From Begonia masoniana (taxonomy: Eukaryota > Streptophyta > Magnoliopsida > Cucurbitales > Begoniaceae), in contig CM039504.1 of the NCBI GenBank assembly GCA_022432975.1, positions 2,081,459 through 2,145,458 on the forward strand: a DNA stretch of 64,000 nucleotides, in the 5' to 3' direction. Position numbers and translations under genes: made by a program. Shown one piece after another: positions 25,090 through 37,100 of this stretch; the first letter of the stretch is position 1, and the number at the start of each line of letters is the position of its first letter. Below the pieces are notes generated by a model. That model was not told where the DNA came from, did not search any database, and saw only the letters and a list, made by a program, of their open reading frames with translations.

Positions 25090-27190
25090 CTAAAGAGTGA
25101 GAGATCGATGTTAATCTTTCTTTTTAAGACTTTACGTTGTAACCATAGGAATCTGGCAGTTGTTTATATCCAATGCTCGTTGACTGTCTGATTTCTACAT
25201 CCAAATATTGTGTGACATGGACAGATTATCGACAGTTTCATATGATTTTCTGTTTTCTAATCTTCTGCTGTGTTTGATTAATTAAGATTGTTTATGATGC
25301 TGTATCAAGCGAGGATTCAAGAATGGCGGTTCTCAAAGCCGGTGGTTTTCAAAGTTTTTCAGGTACACAGCTTACAAAAACTTGTCTAAGTTGTGAAAAT
25401 CTTATGATGTGAATGTTCTCTTTTGCATCCTATGTTTTAGGCTCTGGCCATTTCTAAATATTTTAGGGAAATAACGTTTCTGGAGAGACATTAGATTCAA
25501 AAATATTTGAATTGTTCCTGCAGAGTGGTTTTTGCTGAAATTTAGGGTCCCTCGCACACGGTGGAATTACCGGTGTCCATAACACCAATAACGTGTGAAA
25601 CTTATGTATCATAAAAATCTATAGAGTATATTTACTCAAAATAATATCCATTGATATAGTCATTACATATGTATTAATCATCCATTTAGATTTGTAATAG
25701 AAATAGGTTTATAATCTGTTATTATCTCAAATTACAGTTTTATCCTTGACTACTATTAGTTCTTGATCGAATAATTAATTCATAACGATTTTGAATTGCG
25801 CGCTAATTATTTGATCTCTGAACTAACAAACAAGGAAATCTATATAAATAGATTTAATTGTATCGATGTTAACATTCTCAGCTATTCATTTTAATTCATT
25901 TTCAAAATGTAAGGTTTATGAATAGTAATTCATACAAAATTTTACTAAGTAAATCAAACAATAAATTAAAACAAAATAAGAGTCTGTTAAATACAACGAA
26001 TTAATATCATATATATATATGACCATCATTACGATAAAATTAATTGTTCTATATTTAATGGAAATTATCAGAACAATATAATTTTATCTAATTCGGTCTC
26101 ATTAAAACATATTTATCTTATGTCATCACATATATAGTCGGAATATGACTATACATTTTTCATAAGATAAATTATGTTTATGACTATAAATTATTTGAAG
26201 ACTGGATACTTCAAATATTAGTCATGGACTTATTTTGGTTATTACTCTTCATATTTTATCTCACATATATACAATATATATGTTAATATAAAACTTGCAT
26301 AAATAATTAAGGAATTTTCTATAAATTTTATATAGCGTAATCTAAAATGTAATCATAATATTGATAAATATAAATTTATTCATATGTTTAATTACATTTA
26401 CTTGTTTGACACGTAATTTCCAATAGTTTTTTTGTGTGGGATTTTCTAGAATTAGCTGTTTTTCAACGGAATGGTTGAAAATTATTTGGGTGTTCTTGCT
26501 GTGTACTGGAGTTGTTCATTTTCAAAGTTTGAAACTAGTTTGTCTTATCAGGTCCTATTATTATTCATGAATCTGGACACTAAGGTTGTTCTTTTTGGGG
26601 TTAGGACAACAATCTTTGACTATATCTTGTTTTGATTTTAAGACAGCTATTTCTTCTTTTGACTATATCTTGTTTTAATTTACTTCTGTGTTTAGTTATT
26701 ATCAAGTTCGTGTGCTGATAAACTAGGAGAAGCTATGAACAGGTGGAATATAGGCTTCTTTATTACCCCATGAAAGTTTTGTTCTTATCCTTAATGCAAC
26801 TCACTTGCTAAACAAATGAGTCAAGGATAAGAGCTTCTCAACTTGGAAAAAGATTATTCTATCAACCTACTAGCAACGGGGGAGAAAACATAAAGCTTGA
26901 TTCGAGGCGTTCTAGGCTTTTGTCTTGCCGGATTCTAATTCCCACCTGCTAGGGAGTGATGATAACATTGAAATCAGCTTACTAGGTTATGTTTTTGTGG
27001 CCAATAATCTGCTCTTTAGGTTTGACGCTGAATACAATGAGGTTTAGAAGATGATGGTGGCCACAGATGTTAGTTGAGTGATGAACTTCTCTTAACTTGA
27101 TTAGTGAGTTTTTAGAATTCATGGTATAGTTTTGACGATAATCCTAATCCAGGGGTAGTTTCGTTTACTTTGTGAGTTGATGAATATTTG
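25090..27190. other. AT-rich intergenic region
   Basis: About 2.1 kb. The first 300 bases are AHL 3' flank; 25600-26420 is very AT-rich without open frames. I see no gene, LTR or clear terminal repeat. Confidence 0.5.
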
Positions 27191-27239
27191 TCTTGGCAGC
27201 ATTCCGAGTAAGTCCTCAACCGGAAGTTCTACTTGAGGA

Positions 27240-27640
27240 AGCCGGGGCCGCTGTAGTTGCTGAATCTTCTGCATTACTACGATGTCAGCTTAATCGATGT
27301 TTCAGCGTTCCAATCTCCATGGCAGCCATTGACGGCAGCCTTGGCTGTGGAATCGCAGCCTGCAAGGTTGATTTGACTCAGTACTGCCCATTTCCGCTGG
27401 TTCTGAAAAGAGAAGGGAGCGTGGTGGGCTGTAAAAGAGCTTGTTTGGCTGCAAAATCGGATAAATTTTGCTGCAGAGGCGACTTTGCCAATCCTTAAAG
27501 CTGCAAGCCTACACTTTTCAGCCTTATTTTTAAGACCATATGTCCTAAAGCTTACAGTTTTCTGTTTGATGAGCATACAGGGTCTTAAGACTTGTAGGGC
27601 AGCCAGTTATATGTTATTACATTTAGCCCCTCTTTGTCAA
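27240..27640 (+). pseudogene. Thaumatin-like protein (PR-5 family) fragment with frameshifts
   Basis: Pieces of the thaumatin-like fold appear in order but in different frames. HYYDVSLID (about 27270-27295) is followed, after loss of one base near 27300, by FSVPISMAAIDGSLGCGIAACKVDLTQYCP and VVGCKRACLAAKSDKFCCRGDFANP. A stop follows at 27496-27498. Family-like sequence resumes in another frame (SALF, then FDEHTG in one frame and GLKTCRA in the next) up to about 27640. The Cys-rich spacing fits the middle and C-terminal parts of the family. The signal peptide and N-terminal third are not visible. It is a decayed copy, probably not translated as a working protein. Confidence 0.8.
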
Positions 27641-28141
27641 ATTGATCATTCATCTTACTGTATGTTAATAGTGCAATTAAGCAATGCTAATTAAGCTGTA
27701 GTATGATCTTCCATCTTCTTGTCTGTGTTTAATCTTTCAGAATGATGGTAGTGCAACCTTAATTGCTTTCATTTTGCTTCGCGATTTTTTGTAATTCAGC
27801 GTTTATGAGCTCAGTTCACGAGCGAATCTCTGTTTTCTTGGTCGGAATCTTCCTCCTCGGGAATTAATTGTCGGAGCTAATGATGACAATTGAATTCCGA
27901 TTTTTATATAAAACCTTGGAAGGAGAATCATCCATTAGCAATATGCAACGAAGCGTGATCTCCAATGGGGAAGATCAAGCTTTTCCATGGAAGGCTAGTT
28001 AAGAACAAGAGCTAAATTCCAAGAGGCATAAAGGGTATCTTATAGAAAGATAATCAATTTGATTCCATTTTGTTCCTGCTATATATATGTGTACACATAA
28101 CATCTTTAGAGGTTAATTTCTGTACTGATATATGCTTAAAA

Positions 28142-31100
28142 ATGGATGTTTTAATGGAAGAAAAAGTCTCCCCTCACAATAATGCTCTTGACTGGGGGAA
28201 AAGTCTACCTGTGCCAAGTGTGCAAGAGATGGTAAGGAAACACTCTCTTGGTGTTCCTGAGAGGTACATTCAAGAACTCGAGAACAGGCCTCGACCTGGT
28301 GTCCTACACGCTTCGTCGGAAATTCCTATTATTGATTTCTCGATGCTGGCCAATGGTGATCGAGATGAACGAAACAAGTTAGATTTTGCTTGCCAAGAGT
28401 GGGGATTTTTTCAGGTACCTTCCCCATAAACTACAATGATATATCATCAAATTCTTAACCTTTGTTCATTTTCTTCTTGTAGATAATCAATCATGGGGTG
28501 AAAGAACAAGTACTGCAGAAAATGATTGCAGCTGAGACGGCATTTTTTGATCTTCCTTTGGAAGAGAAAAAGAAGTATGCAATACCCGAAAATGATTTTC
28601 AAGGATACGGGCAGGCCTTCGTGGTTTCCGATCAGCAAAAACTCGATTGGAACGACCTGATGATACTAGTAACCCGTCCCTCCGAGTATAGAAACATGAA
28701 GTATTGGCCTACAACCATCACAGGCTTCGAGTATGTAACTATTCGACGACCAGTAAACATCCTCCCGACGAAGAATTACGCTTGAATTGAATTTGAATTC
28801 TCTTATTACAATTGCAGGGAAGCAGTTGATGAGTTTTCAAAAGAGATAGAGAGGGTAAGTGAAGAGATATTATCAAGTCTTTCAGTGTTGATGGGAATGG
28901 GAAAAGAAGGGCTAAAAGAAGTCCATGGAAGGAGAAGGAGCGCCATAAGAATGAATTATTATCCTTGTTGCTCAAAGCCTGATCTTGTTCTTGGGATTAG
29001 TCCACATTCTGATAGTGGCACCATTACCTTGCTTCGTCAAGACGATCTCGTCACTGGTCTTCAGATTAAGCATGGGGGAGATTGGGTTCCAGTTAATCCT
29101 ATTCCCAACGCCTTGGTCGTTAATATCGGTGATTTGATTCAGGTACTGCTTCATACACCATAAACTAATCTCTTGATATGTAAAATCTAATAGAGAGTTA
29201 GATCGTTTCTCCTTCTAGCATAGACCCTCTTTTGGGTTGTGGAGTAGAATCTAAACCCGCTAGTGCAATATTGACCGAATCAATGTGACATTATGTACTT
29301 TCATGCTTTTAGATAGACCTATTGGGAATATAAAAAAAAAAATAGTGGGAACAATAATAACAATGACGCCACTGTAATACGCAGAGAATACTGATTATGA
29401 AAATTTTTAAGAAATACTGTACTAGACAATTTTCTAGACATAATTACCTTACCAAGTAAGTTTTCAGGAAAGGCTAGAGGGGTCTCAAACGGTCTCACTT
29501 AAAATCCAGTCTCCTAGACAGAATTCACTTAAACAGTACAATTACACCACTAAATAAGTGGTACACGAAATGATAGCAGATGTGATCCGAAAAATACTAG
29601 AATATTTTCTCACACTGTAAAAATATAACAGCCAAGAAGTACGATAAATAATGGCTAAAATGAACACCGAAAATTTTTATATGGAAACTCAAATCGAGAA
29701 AAAATCATGAGGACCGAGTCAAGAAATATCTCACTATGAAAAATAAGATTTATAATAATTTTCTAGATATCAAATATTCTAGAAAATTTTCACTAAGAGA
29801 AATCATCACTCTTAGAATTCTCACTGTACTCAAAAGTACCTCACCTATTTTTCTTTTCTCTCTTCTCACACAAGAAATTCTCTTTGGATCTACCTTTCTT
29901 CTTCTCCATGACTCTCTATTTATAGGGAGAGAGTTCTGCAAGAAGACATCATACTGCAAGATCCAAAAATCTTACAGTATGGAGAGATGCAGAAGGAAGA
30001 GATTTCTTCCTTCTGCTTCTCCCATTTTCATTTAAAGAAATGGGTCCCTCATCATAATGGAGGGACCCCACAAATCTCTCAATTCTGACTTATAATGAGG
30101 TATCTCCAATGTTGATGAGCTTTTACAGAATTCATATATTTTTTTTTTGCAAGATCTTTGTCATCATGTCTGAGCCATTATCATCTGTGTGAATTTTCTC
30201 AAAATATATTTGCTTAGTGTTCAACACATCGCGTATCCAATGATACCTGATATCTATGTGTTTCGATTTCGAATGAAAGCTCGGATTCTTGCTCAAATGA
30301 ATAGCACTTTGACTATCACAATACAATATATACTTATTTTATTTATGACTCAATTGTGTTAGATATTTTTGCATCCACAATATTTCTTTGCATGCTTTTG
30401 TAGTCGCAATAAACTCAACTTCTACTGTAGATAGTGCAATTGACTTTGTCCGTTTAGATTGCCATGATACAACTCCCCCTCCAAATGTAATCATATACCT
30501 TGATGTTGATCTTCTGGAGTCAATATCTCCAGCCATGTCTGCATCAGTATAGTTTACTAACGAAGACTCTTTACTTCCAAAACACAAACTGAATTCAGAA
30601 GTACTTTTAAGATACTTAAGAATCTATTTCACTGTATTCCAATGTTCTCTGCCTGGATTTGTTAAAAATCAGCTGACTACTCCAACATAATATGAAATAT
30701 CAGGTCTCGTAGAAACCATGACATACATCAAGCTGCTAACTGTTGAGGCATACAGAATTCTTTGCATTTCTGTTTTTCCTTCTTCAATGGAAGAACTTTG
30801 TTCAGAAGTAAGTTTGAAATGTTTAGCAAGAGGAGTACTGACCGGCTTCGCTTTATCCATATAGAATCGGCTGAGAACTTTCATGATATATTTCTCCTGT
30901 GATAGCTATAATTTTCTATTCTTCCTATCACGAGTGATTCTCATCCCAAGCATATGTTTCGCTGGTTCTAAGTCTTTCATGGCTAAAAACTTGTTAAGTT
31001 CATTCTTTAACTTAACAATTTTTTCTCTGTCTAGGCCCACAATCAACATGTCATCAATATAAAGTAGAAAAATTATAAATGTACCACCCATGAACTTTTT

Positions 31101-34100
31101 CACGAACACACAATGGTCTGAGAAAGTTTTCATGTATTATTGATTTCCCATAAAGAAATCAAAGTTCATGTACTATTGTCTTGCGGCTTGCTTTAATCCA
31201 TACAGACTCTTCTTCAATCTACATACCAGATGTTCTTTTCCCTTGACAACGAACTCTTATGTCTGTTCCATGTAAATCTCTTCTTCTAATTCACCATGCA
31301 AGAAGATTGTCTTCACATCGAGTTGCTTGATCTCCAAATTGAGACATGAGGCTAATCCAAGTATCACTCGTATGGATGACACTTTCACGACATGTGAAAT
31401 TTTTTTCTTAAATTCAACCCCCTTCTTCTGACCAAAGCCTTTCACGACCAGGCGTGCCTTATACTTTGGTCGTGAATTTTTGTCTTTGAGTCTGTATACC
31501 CTTTTGTTCTTCGGTGCTTTTCTCTAATTTGAAAGCATAACCAACTCATAAGTATAGTTTTCATGTATTCTTGATTTCCCATAAAGAAATCAAAGTTCTT
31601 GTACCATTGTCTTGCGGCTTGCTTTAATCCATACAGACTCTTCTTCAATCTACATACCAGATGTTCCCTTCCCTTGACAACGAACTCTTATGTCTGTTCC
31701 ATGTAACTTTAATCCATAAGTATAGTTCTCATGAAATGATCTTATCTCATCTTTCATTGCATCTTTATAGCACTCAGGTTCATCGCCATCAGTGATCATC
31801 ACATACTAATTTACAGAGTACTTTCTCAATGGTCGATGATCTCTTGTTGACCTTTTTAACTTTGGTTCTGCAACTGGTTTAGGAGAAGTCTCAGTTTCTC
31901 CGTGGTCAACATCAACATTTGCTTGATCATTGGTTTTGCTAGCATCTTCCCTATTAAAAGTTGATTTCACTTGATCAACTTTTACTAGATGATCATCAGT
32001 GATCTCCATATTTTTCTTCTTATCTTCAATAGTATGATCTTCAAAGAAGACAACATCTCAACTTTTGACAATCTTCTGGTCAATCAGATCCCAAAGCCTA
32101 TATATGAATGCATCTCTTTAGTATCCGAGGAATATGCATTCCTTAGCTTTGTTGTTTAGCTTGGACATCTCATCTTTAGGAATATGAACGAATGTTCTGT
32201 ATCCAAACATGTTTAGATGTTTATAAGAGACGTCATTTCCTATCTATAGTCTATTTGACAGTTCTCCACTCATAGGTGCTGATTGAGACAAGTTGATGAC
32301 ATTTACTACAGTATTCATTGTTTCTCCTCATAATGTTTTGAGAAGTTTTGAATGTGATAACATGCACCTTATCTTTTCCATGATAGTTCTATTCATTCTT
32401 TTTGCAACGTCATTTTGTTGATGAGTCTTTGGAACATATCTTTCATGTCTGATCCCATATATTCACCTTCATTGTCTATGTAAATGCATTTTAACTTCTT
32501 TCTAGTTTTCACTCTGTGAGAGCATGAAATTGTTTGAAAACGTTAAACACCTTATCTTCGGTCTTGAGTACATAAGTCCAAACTTTCCTTGAAGGATTAT
32601 CAATAAATGTGAACATGTATTGGATACCTCATAACGTTTTCGTTGATATGGGATCACAAACATTTGAATAAATAACTTCTAACACGTCTGATTTTTTTGA
32701 TGCAGAATTCTTCTAAAAGGAAACATTGTGTTGTTTTCCCACTAAACAATGAATACAACTTGACAGAGGTTCAATTCTGAGATGTGACAAACAATCTCTT
32801 TTGTCAAACAATTGAAGTTCTTTTTCACTCATGTGACCAAGTTGTTTGTGTCATAACTCAATTAACTCAATGGATGAGTCATCTTGTTCAGCATTTACTG
32901 ATTCTTCCTTCACATTCACTTGAGTCACATACAAACTAGATTCTTTGATTTCTTTTGCTATGATTAGCGAGTCTTTCCTGAGCTCCCATTTTTCGCCAGC
33001 AAATTTGCTCTTGTAGCCAGCCTCATCAACAACATCGACTTATATTATATTTATTCTAATATCTGGAACATATCTGGTATCTTTAAGCACCAACTCACAT
33101 CCTGTGTTGGTCTGGATATAGATGTCTCTTTTTCCAATTATTCTTGAAATATGATTGTTATCCATTTTAACAATGTGAAAATCACCGCTGGTGTATGTTG
33201 TATATTCTTTACGTTCTTATTCTCTGTTTAAATCCTCTTTACTTTTCTATCAAACCAGACAACGAAAATCAGAAAAACATACACACAATCAACACAATGA
33301 TTTTTATTGTGGTTCACCGATAAATTCGACTACATCCACGTTGAGCTCCACAGGAGGAACTCGTGCACTATAATATGATAATTGTACAAAACAAACACAG
33401 AAGAACAACAAAGATTAAGAAACACGAAACCTAACCGGATGCTCGAACTCAACCTGGTTCGAGCCCTAGAGATCTTCCTGCCTCTAGCAATCAAGATGAT
33501 CGCCCACCGAATCCAAGGCTCGCCTCCTCATTTGTCGTCGCCGTCGTCTGTGGAACCGAGAGCACCCGGGAGCCAAGAAATCGCTTCGTCTTTCTGCCCT
33601 CGCACGCTCTCTGATTTTCTATTTTTCTTCTCTGGAACTAACTCACCTTCTCTGGAACTTAACTTCCCAGAACACCCCCTTTATTTTAATACAACAAATG
33701 ACTTAAAAAAGTAATGGGCTTGGGCTTGAGATATATAGGTTAAGATGGGCTTCATACAACAATCTCCACCTTAAAGTCCAATCTAACCCACTAACCGTCA
33801 ACTCATAGTGCACGAACTCCTACAACTGCTTCGCAGCTTGGACCGATGAAGGTCAGTTAACAAATGACAAATTCAAGCAATGCTTGAACTTGGTATTTGA
33901 AACAATCTTTGTACCCATGTCTGCAGGATTGTCCTCCATTGGTACCTTCAACAAATTCACAACATTAGTAGAAATCAAATCTCTAATAAAATGATATCTA
34001 ACATTAATATGTTTAGTTCTTTCATGATATACAGGATTTCTACTAAGATGTATCGCACTCTGATTATCACAATAAATAACAGAAATAGAGTTTAGCAACT

Positions 34101-37100
34101 TAGCTTCCTTTAGTAGACCTTGCAACCACACAGCTTCCTTCATAGCATCTGCAATTGCTATATACTCCGCCTCCGTAGTGGACAACGCTACCATGGGTTT
34201 TAATTGTGACTTCCACACAATACAATTCATTCCCAACGTGAAATAGTAAGCTGTAGTTGAGTTCCTCTCATCCCTGTTACCTGCAAAATCAGCATCTACA
34301 AATTCCACAAGATCAAATGCAGCATTTCTATTATCATAGCACAGACCAACATCTATTGTACTATTTATGTATGTTACAACCCACTTCAAGGCTACCCAAT
34401 GATCATACCCAAGATTTGACATAAACCTAAACAATAAAGATATAGCAAATGACAAATCTGGCCTAGTACTGATCATAGCATACATGACTGATCCTATCAC
34501 ATTAGAGTAAGGAATATTCTTCATCTTAATCAGCTCCCAAGTCTTGTTGACATCTAAGGAATTCATCTCCTCCTTCATGGCACCCAGCCATTTGTCAGAA
34601 TCAGTAGAACTAATAGCTTCTTGATAGCTATTCGGTTCACTTTGTCTAACTTCCAAAGAAGCAACAAGAGCTGCATATCCAAGCTCAGCATAAGAGAACC
34701 TACAGTTAGGAATAACCTCTCTCTTACTCCTATAACGGGTGAGCTGATAGTTAGACAGATCTTTATGGACCGATCTGGTCAACTGCTCGCCTCAACTAGA
34801 GAATCATTTTCAGATTGATCTCCAGTTTGATCATCAACTTGATCATCAACGCCTATTACAGGCTCATCAGAGCCACTTATAGGCTCCACCTCAAACTGCA
34901 TATTCCGATGCACTAGAGTGGTCTCACTAGACTCTTCACTAGAATTAGTAGGAGTCTTACAAGGGAAAGAGTTCTCATCAAATATGACATCTCTACTCAC
35001 AATGATCTTAATCCTTCTAGACTCATTGTCCCATAACCTATAGCCTTTACTACCATACTGCTGCTGATAACCTAAGAAGACACACTTAAGAGATCTAGGG
35101 TCCAACTTACCCTCTTTATTATGAGCATAAGCAGAACATCCAAATATTCTAAGGTGTTCTAAACTAGGCTTCCTATTACTCCATACTTCCATAGGACACT
35201 TCATCTCTAGAGACCTATGAGAACTCCTATTGACGAGATAAGCAGCAGTAAATAAAGCTTCCCCCCAGAAGGGCTTAGGCAACCCAGACGTGAAGGGAAG
35301 ACTTCTGACCTTTTCCAACAAGGTCCTATTCATCCTCTCAGCAACACCATTTTGCTGAGGTGTATTACGAACAGTTTCATGCCTTAGGATACAAGAAGCC
35401 TTACAATATTCATCGAATTTTGAATTGCAGAACTCTAGCCCATTATCAGTTCTAAGGGCCTTTCGCTTGGTACCTAATTGGTTTTATTCTAAAACCCTCC
35501 AATCCTTAAACCTAAGGAAAGCTTCATCCTTGGTTTTCAAAAGAAACACCCAGACTCTCCTAAAAAAGTCATAAACAATGGATAAGAAATATTTGTTGCC
35601 TCCATGTGTGTCACATTTCTCCGGACCCCACAAATCGACATGGACATAGTCAAGTTTGGCTTTGGATAAATGCAAAGCAGTCTTGAAACTTAACCTATGT
35701 TGCTTCCCTAGAACACAAGGTTCACAGAAGCTCAGATCACAAATTTTATCATTTCCAAATATCCCTTGTTTGTTAAATGAGTCAAGTCTCCCTTGACTCA
35801 TATGTCTTAATCCCAGATGTCTTTTCTCAGTAGCAGCAAAACTAGGATTAACTGACACCGTATTCAAAGAACTAGACTTACATGAGCCATCAAGAATATA
35901 TAACCCGCCAACTTTCCTACCAGTCAGAACAATTTTCTTATTCTTGACGACTCGCATACACTCATTGCTAGTCCTACTCTCACATCCCAAATCATCTAAG
36001 GCTCCTAGAGAAATCAAATTTCTCTTAAGTCCAGGTATATACCTCACCTTAGTCAACTTGATTCTTTTTCAGAATCCAAGTCCAGAATGATACTGCCCAT
36101 ACCGACAACATCACAAGTGTTGTCATTTCCCATGAACACCGTTTCATTCATAACTTCCTGGAAATCGACAAACCAGTCCTTATGAGGACTCATGTGAAAG
36201 CTACACCCGGAGTCAAGCACCCAAGTATCAGAGCACTTTAAATCAGTGATATTAAACACCTCAAAGGGGTCATCCTGATTATTCTCACAGGCAAGGTTTG
36301 ATTCATTATTCTCCTGTTTATTCTTCTTAATCCAATCGAAGCAATTTTTCTTCAAGTGACCAACATTGCCACAGTGGAAACACTTCTTAGACTCATTATT
36401 ACCCTTGCCAACATTTTCACTTTTAGGCTTATTCCCTTTATTCTTTTCTTTGAATCTATTTGTGGCATTATTATTACTTTGTTCGGGTCTATTCTTCACA
36501 AAGAGATTCGAACCAGATCTCTTTTGTTTCAGTAGTTCTAATTCTCTGGTTTTTAAACCAGAAGAAATCAGATCTACACTGGGGACGACACCGACATACT
36601 GGTAAGCGTCTTTGACAATTTGGTAAGACTCAGGGATAGAATTTAATAGAATCATAGACTTACTAGTTTCATCTAAGGCCTGATCAGTACCTTTTAATCT
36701 AAGAGTCAATTTTAGAAATTCCTCTAAATTTTCATCTATAGACTTACCAATGTCCATTTTCCAGGAGAACAATGAGCCTTTAAAGAATGCGAGATTAGGG
36801 GCAGTTTGAATCGAATAAATCGATTCAAGCTTACCCCAAATCTCTAGTGGAGTATCGGCTCCATCAACCTTTCTCAGGACATTGTCCGAAAGGTTTAAAA
36901 TCAAGAGGTTGTACGCCTCTTCGTCTATCTCCTCCTTTCTTTTTTTCTGCTCATCAGACCATTTATCTTGGTCTTTCTCTAGGGCAATGGCGACTTTGTT
37001 GTGAGAAAGAAGTGCACGGATCTTCTTTACACCGAGATTTCAAGTCTTGTTGAAAACATCCTCTCTCCCCCAAACAAATTGAATAGAAAAATAAAACCGA

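Noticed and set aside
28142..29142. Dioxygenase as a truncated three-exon pseudogene
   Set aside because: A matching, phase-compatible last exon with the missing catalytic residues exists at 40945-41196.
33382..33714. 110-codon plus-strand frame in the LTR
   Set aside because: It lies wholly in the LTR of copia element 2, and its first half recurs in the other LTR; no family motif.
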